From positions 1-14,952 of the forward strand of contig JAKBGP010000032.1 in assembly GCA_021833045.1 (NCBI GenBank): 14,952 nucleotides of DNA, read 5' to 3'. A program made the translations under genes and the position numbers. Numbering within the stretch: the first letter of the stretch is position 1; every line of letters starts with the position of its first letter. Source of the stretch: Thermoplasmata archaeon (GTDB lineage Archaea > Thermoplasmatota > Thermoplasmata > Thermoplasmatales > Thermoplasmataceae). Positions 7,902 through 14,768 of this stretch are shown piece after piece. The notes under the pieces were generated by a model. That model had not been told where the DNA came from. It did not search any database and was given only the letters and a program-made list of their open reading frames with translations.

Positions 7902-9434
7902 TCACTTCAATTTTAGAATATCCTGATATTTCCTAGATTGTTCTGTAATCTTGGTCGCGATTACTCTCCATTCTTCATTTTCAATCAATTTGTACTTGTC
8001 CAATCTTACGAGATTTCTGTATAAGTCGACAGAAGGGACTAAAGCCCAGTCTCCTAGTGTTCTAATATTGAATCGAGAACGCAATTTTGAATAGTCTCTA
8101 ATTATTATATTTCTTGCCTCTTTCCTCAGATTAGGTATGAATACATTGAATGGGATCACTGACATAATTTCTTGAATATTTATCAGAGAAAATATAAAAT
8201 TACTCCCTGATTCTTTTCCAGGAGCCAAGCTCCCAATGAAATTTTGAAGCATTATTAGATTAGAGGTTATCTGTTCCTTTTCGGCCTTCTTGTTGACGAA
8301 CGTGTAATAGTTCTCTAATCTTACTTTCAGGGTTACCAGAAATCCCGGTTTTTCCTCTAAGTTGTCTTCCTTTGCAAGTAGTGGCATGATCTCGTGTGTG
8401 AAGTATGATTTAGCAGTGGGATGGATTGTTGGAGAATATAGAACATTTCCTGAGAGCCACGAACCCTTCAACTGCGTAAGGTTCTCTTGTTTAGGCCCAT
8501 TTATTATGCTATGGTTAGACAAGTAAGCTTTGACTGTAGCAATTCTTTGAAATTGATTTGCAAACACAATATACAGTTGGCTATCTCTGGTGGTTGTCGA
8601 TAAAGTATTATTAATCTTCTTTTTCAGAATTCTATACAATGGATCTACACTAAGTTCGCTATCTGTCACAAGCTCCAGCAAAGTTTTTGATATTTCCTCG
8701 AATGTGGGCTCCCCAAACTCTGTTCTAAGATATTTGGAAAGATCATAATTTCTGAAAATTTCTCTCAGTATTATGTCATCCTTTTCGCTACTGTGAAAGA
8801 TTTTCTTATACTGAGTAATCAAAAGATTCTTATCTTGTTCTTTTTCCATAAGTTTATAAATCTCTATGACCCCTTTAATCGCTGCCCTATACGAAGTCTT
8901 CTCTAGAGTCGACCGAAGATTATTCGAAATGTAAATCAAAAAGAGAACTTGATAAACTCGAGACCCAAGTCTATTGTCGATCAGTCCAAATACTGAATCA
9001 ATTATCTCTATATCCGAATAACTATTATTTACATCTATAGATTGTTCCAACGTCTGCATAATCTCATTTCCTCTGCTCAGTCTAATTTGAAAATTATTAG
9101 AAAGAAAATTGATAATTTGAATGAACATACCTTTGACTTTGGAAATTGCAAGCCTTTGAGACTTAAATTTCCCTCTTAAAGTTGGAAATACCGCTATCGT
9201 GATAGTCAACAATGCCACAAAGACGCTGATAGCAGCTCTAACTTTCAAATTTGCAGAGATTACATCAAAATAAGTTAACGTGAGAAGTGAGACTATGCAA
9301 AGAAAGTACAACAGTGGCCAGGGATTTTTATAGAATTCTTCTGGAGAAAATAATTCAAAAACTATTGAGGTTAGATGTGATTTAAGACTAGACAATGCGT
9401 ATTCAATTTTGCCAAGCATATTCTCAATATTCAT
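7902..9434 (-). CDS. Membrane-anchored protein of unknown function
   Basis: A 510-residue protein that I do not recognise. Two hydrophobic helices near the N terminus (about residues 39-57, PWPLLYFLCIVSLLTLTYF, and 64-84, RAAISVFVALLTITIAVFP) are followed by a basic stretch (RGKFKSQR). A long soluble part of about 420 residues follows, apparently mostly helical. With a short N-terminal tail and a hairpin of two helices, the large domain would sit on the same side as the N terminus, most likely the cytoplasm. No Walker, nuclease, protease or other catalytic motif was seen. It starts at ATG 9434 without a clear SD; TTAATA about 30 bp upstream is a weak TATA candidate. It is convergent with the type III genes and lies between two defence clusters, so a defence role is possible but is not shown by the sequence. 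Confidence 0.75.
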   Translation of the reverse strand: MNIENMLGKIEYALSSLKSHLTSIVFELFSPEEFYKNPWPLLYFLCIVSLLTLTYFDVISANLKVRAAISVFVALLTITIAVFPTLRGKFKSQRLAISKVKGMFIQIINFLSNNFQIRLSRGNEIMQTLEQSIDVNNSYSDIEIIDSVFGLIDNRLGSRVYQVLFLIYISNNLRSTLEKTSYRAAIKGVIEIYKLMEKEQDKNLLITQYKKIFHSSEKDDIILREIFRNYDLSKYLRTEFGEPTFEEISKTLLELVTDSELSVDPLYRILKKKINNTLSTTTRDSQLYIVFANQFQRIATVKAYLSNHSIINGPKQENLTQLKGSWLSGNVLYSPTIHPTAKSYFTHEIMPLLAKEDNLEEKPGFLVTLKVRLENYYTFVNKKAEKEQITSNLIMLQNFIGSLAPGKESGSNFIFSLINIQEIMSVIPFNVFIPNLRKEARNIIIRDYSKLRSRFNIRTLGDWALVPSVDLYRNLVRLDKYKLIENEEWRVIATKITEQSRKYQDILKLK

Positions 9435-9844
9435 TTTTCTATTAAGATAATTTCAATGGGGTATTAAGGGTTATTTCGGAGTTCAGTTAAAGTTAAACAG
9501 ATTTGACCGGTTTGGTCAGCTTACTAGATTGAGAAATCAATACACTCATCCTGTACTGAATCTATCCATTCGTACCTCCTATTGGAAGGAAAAGGAGATG
9601 TATTTGACGACTAAGTAAGTTTACTAAAAGCTTAGTTAAGAATATTAACAGAATCTGTCCAGAACTATGATGCGCTTCAATTTTGTTGAGCTTCAACTAA
9701 ATCATAGAAAATGGGGTATGATGTTCTTACACTAGTCTTAGACCAATTTTTTTGACTTAATAGCTTAAGGGTTACTGACACGGCTGTACTCTTATTTGCT
9801 TTTGGTTTAAAGGTAAGATCAAGTAACTGTCATAAAAGGTCGCA

Positions 9845-9867
9845 ACAGGTTACACCTGTCATTTTTT
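9845..9867 (+). terminator. Hairpin plus T6, terminator-like, no upstream plus gene
   Basis: ACAGGT, a 3-base loop, ACCTGT, then CA and six T residues. This has the form of an intrinsic terminator for plus-strand transcription, although the nearest plus-strand gene upstream is res, which ends 2 kb away. Either a short plus-strand RNA ends here or the structure is coincidental. Confidence 0.35.
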
Positions 9868-9937
9868 CGCTTGAAATCCTACAGTTATTGCCTTCTCATA
9901 GCTGGTAAAGTCGTCGAAAATCGTGACATTTGATCTC

Positions 9938-9943
9938 AAAAAA
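9938..9943 (-). terminator. Oligo-T terminator after the 98-codon remnant
   Basis: Six A residues on the plus strand give T6 on the minus-strand transcript, starting 13 nt after the stop codon of the gene at 9957. Confidence 0.35.
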
Positions 9944-9956
9944 GGAGTTTAGAAGT

Positions 9957-10253
9957 TCAATTTGTCATCTCTAAGTAATACAACAATGCTTCATCCGCGC
10001 CCCTGGAAGAATCGATGTGAAAATGATTCCAAAAATTAATTATGGTTCTTGCTACATCCCTACCATACCTCTTTCTGAGATTGTAGCATGCCTTGTCCCT
10101 TGTGTCCAAGCCAAGAGGATCATAGTCGAATCCCTCCAATTCTTTCAACCAAATAGACGACCTCCATGGTCGTTTTGTCGATAAGCAAAAATCGCGTGTC
10201 ACTCTTGATGTAACTTGGTTCTTGCTAAAATACAGAACTCGGTTCAAAACCAC
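9957..10253 (-). CDS. Probable 5'-truncated gene, copy 1 of a repeated family
   Basis: A 98-codon ORF of unknown function. The only start is GTG 10253 with no SD; the frame stays open for 11 more codons upstream to a TGA, which suggests that the true N terminus has been lost. The C-terminal part (KACYNLRKRYGRDVARTI, then NFWNHFHIDSS and EALLYYLE) is closely matched by a second copy at the right edge. By hand count, 34 of 52 aligned C-terminal residues are identical (65%). Conservation is strongest in NLRKR-GRD-AR and WNHFHI, and many base differences between the copies are synonymous. The family therefore was, or is, under protein-level selection. It is basic and helical, and no catalytic motif is recognised. 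It lies upstream of and divergent from the ubiquitin-like operon. Confidence 0.5.
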   Translation of the reverse strand: MVLNRVLYFSKNQVTSRVTRDFCLSTKRPWRSSIWLKELEGFDYDPLGLDTRDKACYNLRKRYGRDVARTIINFWNHFHIDSSRGADEALLYYLEMTN

Positions 10254-10435
10254 AGCCCCCTGAGGAGGAGTATTAGGAACTAATCAAAATAGTGTCAAGC
10301 CCAGAATTCCCAATTGAGTGATCTGACTTTGCCTTTTTTCTGTAGGTCAAAACCACTCAGTAATAAATGGTAAAATCCATACAAGACTACGGATTCCAAA
10401 AAACTCATTAAGGGAATTCTTATGTGATTAATGTT

Positions 10436-10681
10436 ATGCCAGAATTTGAAATATTTATTAACAACAAAAGATACACAACTCAGGCTGAACAACTTACTGG
10501 AAACCAAATTAAGAATCTTGCCTTAATCCCGGAAGGTTACGAACTTTTTGAAGTAATACAGGGAAAGAGTGAACCTGTTGGGCCAGATCAAGAGGTACAG
10601 ATTAAGAATGGTGAGCACTTCAGGGCAATTCCGCCGGGGACATTTGGAAGTGAAAGATGCTCCCACCTCAGTTGGAATTAG
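10436..10681 (+). CDS. Ubiquitin-like beta-grasp protein, multiubiquitin-domain type (single domain)
   Basis: An 81-residue ubiquitin-like modifier of the prokaryotic multiubiquitin domain type (the Pfam Multi_ubiq pattern). The signature runs FEIFINNKRYTTQAEQLTGN (4-23), PEGYELFEVIQG (32-43), EPVGPDQEVQIKNGEHFRAI (46-65) and PPGTFG (66-71), a full beta-grasp fold. Bacterial relatives often carry several such domains in tandem; here there is only one. After Gly71 a 10-residue tail, SERCSHLSWN, remains. The JAB peptidase encoded downstream could remove it to expose a conjugation-ready C-terminal glycine. ATG 10436 is preferred over the in-frame GTG 10424, and GTGAT upstream is a weak SD. The last 25 bases overlap the E2 gene. 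No clear TATA box was found in the 180 bp upstream. Confidence 0.85.
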   Translation: MPEFEIFINNKRYTTQAEQLTGNQIKNLALIPEGYELFEVIQGKSEPVGPDQEVQIKNGEHFRAIPPGTFGSERCSHLSWN

Positions 10682-11043
10682 AAATTGAAAACCTCAGGAA
10701 GGATCACAGCATCGAGATTGTTGAAGAATCCACCATCATAAATGTCGTTATAGATAACTTACCAACGTCCGATCTTTACAGCCTACCTATAGTCACTGTT
10801 TTGTTGAGAGTGCCAAGAGCATACCCGGATGCAGGACTAGACATGTTCTGGACAACCAAGGATCTCACACTGAAAGGAGGAGGAATACCAAATGGTGCGA
10901 ACCAAATTGAGAAATACTTGGAAAAGGAATGGCGTAGGTTCTCATGGCACCCAAATCCAGGCAATCCAAAGAGATGGAACCCAACTGTGGACAACCTGCT
11001 GTCGTACCTGGAATTTGTCAAGCGAAGATTTGAACAGGGGTGA
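10657..11043 (+). CDS. E2-like ubiquitin-conjugating protein, prokaryotic E2 family E
   Basis: A 128-residue protein with the pattern of the prokaryotic E2 family E of the UBC superfamily, which would pass the activated modifier from the E1 to a target. Landmarks are LPPQLELEIENLRKDHSIEI (2-21), the strand VTVLLRVPRAYPDAGLDMFW (46-65) with the E2-like P-x-x-YP turn, the Gly-rich KGGGIPNG (73-80), EKEWRRFSWHP (89-99) and RWNPTVDNLLSYL (106-118). The protein contains no cysteine at all, so a canonical E2 thioester cannot form. His98 in the conserved WRRFSWH motif lies where the active-site region is expected. It starts inside the ubiquitin-like gene (25-base overlap) with GGAAGTGA just upstream, and it ends with a 4-base GTGA overlap into the next gene. 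Translation of the three genes is tightly coupled. Confidence 0.85.
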   Translation: MLPPQLELEIENLRKDHSIEIVEESTIINVVIDNLPTSDLYSLPIVTVLLRVPRAYPDAGLDMFWTTKDLTLKGGGIPNGANQIEKYLEKEWRRFSWHPNPGNPKRWNPTVDNLLSYLEFVKRRFEQG

Positions 11044-12431
11044 ATAGACTGTTCAACGTAACATTTTCTAACGATGATTTCAAGAAAATTAAGTCGCTTT
11101 TATTTACACAGGATGGAGCGGAAAATGCCTGTTTTGCTATATGCGGTTTTGCAAAGATAGGAGAGGATATCAGATTGTTGCCAAGAAAAGTGATACAGGT
11201 GCCAGTGGATGCATATAAAAGCAGAACAGATTATCATCTTGAGATCGAACCCAGTTTCATTAATGGAGTGATAGACGAGGCCGAAAATGGTTACGCTATA
11301 CTTATCATGCATAGTCATCCTGGAAATCTATCCTTAAGATATTCTCACTCAGACAACTACGGTGAAACAAGGCTCTTCAATGTTTTCTCAGAACTTATTC
11401 CCGAAGCACCACACGCTAGTATGCTTTTTGGATTAAAAGGCATCATCGGGCGTTATATGAAAAATAACCAATTCTTTAAGATCGACCAAATAACCGTAGT
11501 TGGAAGACATTTGTCGTTTAACAACGAGAAACTTGACGCCGCTCCTAAGAAAGTTTATAATCGCCAAATTCTTGCGTTCGGCAACGGCTTCCAAGAGACC
11601 TTACAACATCTAAAAATTGGAATCGTTGGACTCGGGGGGACTGGTAGTTTGGTGGCCGAAGAAGTTGTTCGAATGGGTGCTTCAAACCTAACTTTGGTTG
11701 ACTTTGACACTTTTGAAGCAAGCAATATCACACGGATGTTTGGTTCGACGCTAAAGGATCACAAGCGTCTCGGATACAAGACATCCATTGTGAAACGCAA
11801 TCTCAAGGCGATTAATCCAGATGCAAAAATCACTGAAATAAAGAACAGCGTGGTGTATCAAGAGACCCTAGAAAAACTGCGAGACATCGACATCATTTTC
11901 TCATGTACAGATAATGACTGGAGCAGGTCTGTATTGAATCGTTTTTCATATCAGTACTTAGTTCCTATAATAGATATGGGTTTGAGGATTGTAGTTTCGA
12001 ACAATTCAGTCAGTGGGGCTGGCGGAAGAGTGACTCTCTTCGGTCCAGACCTACCTTGTCTATGGTGCGGGTTCCACCTTAATGCAGAAAGGATCAGGGT
12101 TGAATCTATGGAAACGAACGAGCGATCGAAACTCGTGAAAGAGAAATACATCGAGGGACTTCTGGTGAAAGCACCGGCAGTCGTGTCTCTGAACAGTACA
12201 ATCGCGAGCATGGCAGTCACGCTGATGATTGGGATGTTGACAGGTTTTTCAAACCCTCCTTATGACGGGCTAGAGCAAATATATGATGTAATTAGCGGTG
12301 ACGTTTTTACTTCCAGTCCGCGCAAAGACAGCGCCTGTCCAATATGTGGGGATCATGGGTTGAAAGCATTTGGCGATAGACAAGTCGTTTCTGCGTGGAC
12401 AAAATTAGGGGTGAGAAATAAGCATGCCTGA
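11040..12431 (+). CDS. JAB deubiquitinase-ThiF/E1 fusion protein
   Basis: A 463-residue fusion of two ubiquitin-pathway enzymes. Residues about 5-150 form a JAB/JAMM metalloprotease: HSHP (91-94) and SHSD (102-105) give the zinc-binding HxH...SxxD set. It would trim the modifier and cleave conjugates. Residues about 175-445 form a ThiF/E1 adenylating domain: GIVGLGGTGSLVAEE (194-208), LVDFDTFEASNITR (219-232), Lys247 and CTDND (289-293), which bind ATP and the modifier's C-terminal glycine. Two knuckles, PCLWC (Cys340, Cys343) and CPIC (Cys433, Cys436), form the usual structural zinc site. The other cysteines are Cys31, Cys35 and Cys289. The segment KAPAVVSLNSTIASMAVTLM (377-396), where E1 family members place the catalytic loop and crossover, has no cysteine, so a thioester step is doubtful. 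The start is GTG 11040. The gene overlaps both neighbours and carries the pathway's core chemistry. Confidence 0.92.
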   Translation: MNRLFNVTFSNDDFKKIKSLLFTQDGAENACFAICGFAKIGEDIRLLPRKVIQVPVDAYKSRTDYHLEIEPSFINGVIDEAENGYAILIMHSHPGNLSLRYSHSDNYGETRLFNVFSELIPEAPHASMLFGLKGIIGRYMKNNQFFKIDQITVVGRHLSFNNEKLDAAPKKVYNRQILAFGNGFQETLQHLKIGIVGLGGTGSLVAEEVVRMGASNLTLVDFDTFEASNITRMFGSTLKDHKRLGYKTSIVKRNLKAINPDAKITEIKNSVVYQETLEKLRDIDIIFSCTDNDWSRSVLNRFSYQYLVPIIDMGLRIVVSNNSVSGAGGRVTLFGPDLPCLWCGFHLNAERIRVESMETNERSKLVKEKYIEGLLVKAPAVVSLNSTIASMAVTLMIGMLTGFSNPPYDGLEQIYDVISGDVFTSSPRKDSACPICGDHGLKAFGDRQVVSAWTKLGVRNKHA

Positions 12432-13218
12432 CATACTGCTTTTAGATAGCTGGAATGTTTGGCCCAAGTATGTTCTTTGGTATTTAGAAGAGGGCATCCT
12501 AAAATTCAAAGTCAGAAATGCTGTGGACAAAAGTGTTAATCTAGTAAGAGCAACTGCATCATTTGAGACAGAAGATGGTTTTGATGAATATGTTGAAAAT
12601 GTAGATTATCGGGCTATTTTGAGACCTGATCATGTATCTGACCCCATCACGATTGGCTTTAAAGTTGGATTGTCCTTGAAGGAAGGCTCCAGATACATTA
12701 CCCTGAGAGTTTATTTTCGTGTTGATGGAAGAAATGAGGAGAAAGTGGAGCAATTTCAAGGAAATTTGATCGTGATCAATACAATAGGCGATCGAGGCAA
12801 ACATTTCTTCATTAGTCATAAGGATCCTGAGGATACTTCACTGGCAATAGAGCTAAAAAAGTACTTAAGAAAAACTGGATTTGATGCTTTTATTGCTGAA
12901 GATGAGAGAAGACCCGGTTCTCAGTTTTGGAATCAAAAGATAATACCTGCAATAAAGAGTTGTCTTGGTACAATTGTGATATGGACTTTTTCTGCTAAGA
13001 CAGGCTCAAGAGCAATAGAACTAGAAGCAAAAGTTACAATGACTTCGAATAAGCCGTTTGTACTACTGAGAGAAGATACTATTGGAGTGCCAAAGGCCTT
13101 TAGACCGAACACTTTTGAGTATTCATCCGCCGAATCGAGAATTTCCAAGTTGGATATTGCAAGATTCGCGGAAGAAGTTACTAAGACTTACGAGGAGGGC
13201 AAATACGGTATTCAGTGA
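12424..13218 (+). CDS. TIR-domain effector with N-terminal beta-sandwich-like region
   Basis: A 264-residue protein. Residues about 12-118 look like an all-beta, Ig- or arrestin-like module (alternating strands such as GILKFKVRN, SVNLVRATASFET, YITLRVYFRV), probably for binding or sensing. Residues about 126-255 are a TIR domain: KHFFISHKDPEDTSLAIELK (126-145), GFDAFIAEDERRPGSQFW (152-169), IVIWTFS and SRAIELEAK (195-203). The SRAIELE segment aligns with the S-x-x-x-x-x-E site of NAD-cleaving TIRs, so Glu201 (or Glu199) is the candidate catalytic residue. Bacterial defence TIRs cleave NAD+ or make cyclic ADP-ribose signals; which applies here is unknown. The ATG overlaps the E1 stop by 8 bases and has GGGGTGA upstream, so it is the fourth gene of the ubiquitin-like operon. 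That suggests its activity or stability is controlled by the modifier. It has no membrane helix. Confidence 0.88.
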   Translation: MPDILLLDSWNVWPKYVLWYLEEGILKFKVRNAVDKSVNLVRATASFETEDGFDEYVENVDYRAILRPDHVSDPITIGFKVGLSLKEGSRYITLRVYFRVDGRNEEKVEQFQGNLIVINTIGDRGKHFFISHKDPEDTSLAIELKKYLRKTGFDAFIAEDERRPGSQFWNQKIIPAIKSCLGTIVIWTFSAKTGSRAIELEAKVTMTSNKPFVLLREDTIGVPKAFRPNTFEYSSAESRISKLDIARFAEEVTKTYEEGKYGIQ

Positions 13219-13476
13219 GAACTTGTTATAAATAGCTGCTCAGAAATGATTTCTAGATTTTGTACCGAATTAGCTCTTTGAGTGAATCAATTGGCAATTC
13301 ACAACGTTGCAAGATTTTCAAGGGGCGGCTCGGTCGACTTAACGGAAATTGTCTCAGGCTCCAGTCGCAACAGTTGATTGAAGAATCAGGAAAATGGCTG
13401 GAAAGCTATAGATTCCAATAGAACATAGTTTCAAACTTTTATTATTTGATGTAATGATGTTATTATTCTAGTTGAT
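13219..13476. other. Convergent intergenic gap
   Basis: 258 bases between the TIR gene and the convergent 275-residue gene, with no ORF. It contains a small inverted repeat, GTGAAT...ATTCAC (13282-13302), and AT-rich sequence with short T-runs near 13437-13450 that could end the plus-strand operon. No strong terminator was seen. Confidence 0.3.
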
Positions 13477-14304
13477 TTAAGGTAATCTAACAAGAATTCC
13501 TGGTCTACGGAAATGAACTAGCCAGTTATTAAAATAGCATTCACCATCTCTCAGAGAGTCTACCATGCTTTTGATTTTGTTTATGAATTCATTTCTAAGT
13601 GGATCGTCGCTCTGCTTGAATCTTTCTACCAGTTCTCCAACGCCGACAGACCAAGCGTCAAAGTGATCTTCGATATAGCAATAAATAAGTCGACGATGAT
13701 TGTCGTCCTTCCATTTTGCCCCCCACAGGTGAAGCATCATTCCATCGGGTGTCTCTTTGGTTCCAACAGAGATAGAAAATAAGTCTTTTCCTATAGTAGA
13801 TTTAAAGACGGGTAGACCGTTTTTTGTAACCCTTGCACTCCCCTCTAAAAACTCCGCTGCACCCGTCGATATAAGCGAAAGTGTAGCTTCAGCTAGTGGC
13901 AAAATAGCATCTTGGTGGTACAAATCAAAGAGACCTCCATCTAGATACTGATGTTGACCTGTGATTGCGATTGTGTCACTTAAACACATTTCAACGAATA
14001 CTTCTTTTCCGCCTCCTGTCTTTCCGAAAGCTGGCCAAGTCCTTGTTATGGTGGACGGAAAAGGATTTGTGATTTCAATTCCCTCATTATCTAAGAGTTT
14101 GAGGGTCGAGGGATCGAAGGAATATCTATGACGGGGGGAAAACGTGATAGATAAGGATTGGGAAGCAAGGCTTGCAGAGGAATAGATATCAGGTGATGCG
14201 AAAACTCCTGTAGTCTTACGGACATTCGCGAAATTTACCAACGTTGAATTTCTGCTCGGTGTAATATCCTTAATACAAAAAGGGTCATATCTTTGTATTT
14301 CCAT
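13477..14304 (-). CDS. Hypothetical protein, convergent to TIR operon
   Basis: A 275-residue soluble protein that I do not recognise. The N-terminal half is Ser/Thr-rich and probably beta-rich (VNFANVRKTTGVFAS, SQSLSITFSPRHRYSFDP, EVFVEMCLSDTIAITG). The C-terminal third is helical with conserved-looking aromatic motifs (HFDAWSVGVGELVERF, then ECYFNNWLVHFRRP). No signal peptide or membrane segment is evident. ATG 14304 is supported by a TATA-like AATTAAATAA about 25 bp upstream, the spacing of a leaderless transcript. It converges on the ubiquitin-TIR operon across a 258-bp gap. Co-occurrence could mean a functional link such as a target, sensor or immunity factor, but nothing in the sequence proves it. 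Confidence 0.75.
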   Translation of the reverse strand: MEIQRYDPFCIKDITPSRNSTLVNFANVRKTTGVFASPDIYSSASLASQSLSITFSPRHRYSFDPSTLKLLDNEGIEITNPFPSTITRTWPAFGKTGGGKEVFVEMCLSDTIAITGQHQYLDGGLFDLYHQDAILPLAEATLSLISTGAAEFLEGSARVTKNGLPVFKSTIGKDLFSISVGTKETPDGMMLHLWGAKWKDDNHRRLIYCYIEDHFDAWSVGVGELVERFKQSDDPLRNEFINKIKSMVDSLRDGECYFNNWLVHFRRPGILVRLP

Positions 14305-14768
14305 TATTATAAATACCCTCTGATTATTTAATTTCTTTAATAAACGGAGTCCGGAAAGGGGGGTTTAGGAGTTCTAATCATAGATTGCTCTTAAATCTGA
14401 ATCCACAGATTGTGGACATTTCCACCAACACCCGCACCCACCTTTTCTTTCATTCTCATTCAGAGAATTAGCATAATCTATGGTATTGTTTGGGTTCCCA
14501 TATGTGTCTCTTACATTACTTCATCATAGAACGATAGATTCAGCAGGTAGCTGCAATAGAACTCATTCATTTTTTTGGACCTCAATTCTGTCTGTGACCA
14601 CTTTTATGCTTTACAGGGATACTTACCTTTGTCTTTTTCAAACTGCCTAAGAATAAACTGATAAACGACCTAACTGTTGAAAACGTGGTAGGCCCAATAA
14701 GATTGTTAGCTAAGAGCTTCTACGCATTGTCTCCACTATTCTTGCTCGTGTGAAGAGCATTTTAAAGG
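14305..14768. other. Non-coding stretch with a palindrome
   Basis: About 460 bases with no supported gene on either strand. It holds the promoter of the 275-residue gene, a purine tract GGAAAGGGGGG, and a perfect inverted repeat TCCACA-GAT-TGTGGA (14402-14416) of operator or hairpin type. The remainder appears to be featureless AT-rich spacer. Confidence 0.35.
14324..14333 (-). promoter_or_regulatory. TATA box of the 275-residue gene
   Basis: The minus strand reads AATTAAATAA, centred about 25 bp upstream of ATG 14304. The absence of an SD in the 20 bases before the ATG fits leaderless transcription. Confidence 0.5.

Larger units (their letters stand above)
9435..9956. other. Non-coding region with several small hairpins
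   Basis: About 520 bases with no ORF that I can defend on either strand. It contains three compact inverted repeats: TGACC-GGTTT-GGTCA (9504-9518), ACTAAG...CTTAGT (9610-9636) enclosing AGTAA-GT-TTACT (9614-9625), and ACAGGT-TAC-ACCTGT followed by T6 (9845-9867). No tRNA fold was found. It holds the promoter side of the 510-residue gene and the 3' end region of the remnant at 9957. The remainder may be decayed coding DNA or may encode a plus-strand small RNA. Confidence 0.4.

Noticed and set aside
9780..9910. Possible tRNA or snoRNA-like fold
   Set aside because: The ACAGGT stem and nearby AACTGT/ACAGTT pairing do not give a cloverleaf, no T-loop consensus is present, and C/D box motifs are not placed correctly.
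10295..10507. Minus-strand 70-codon frame over the ubiquitin-like gene start
   Set aside because: Overlaps the well-supported modifier gene and its leader, with no family pattern and no ribosome site.
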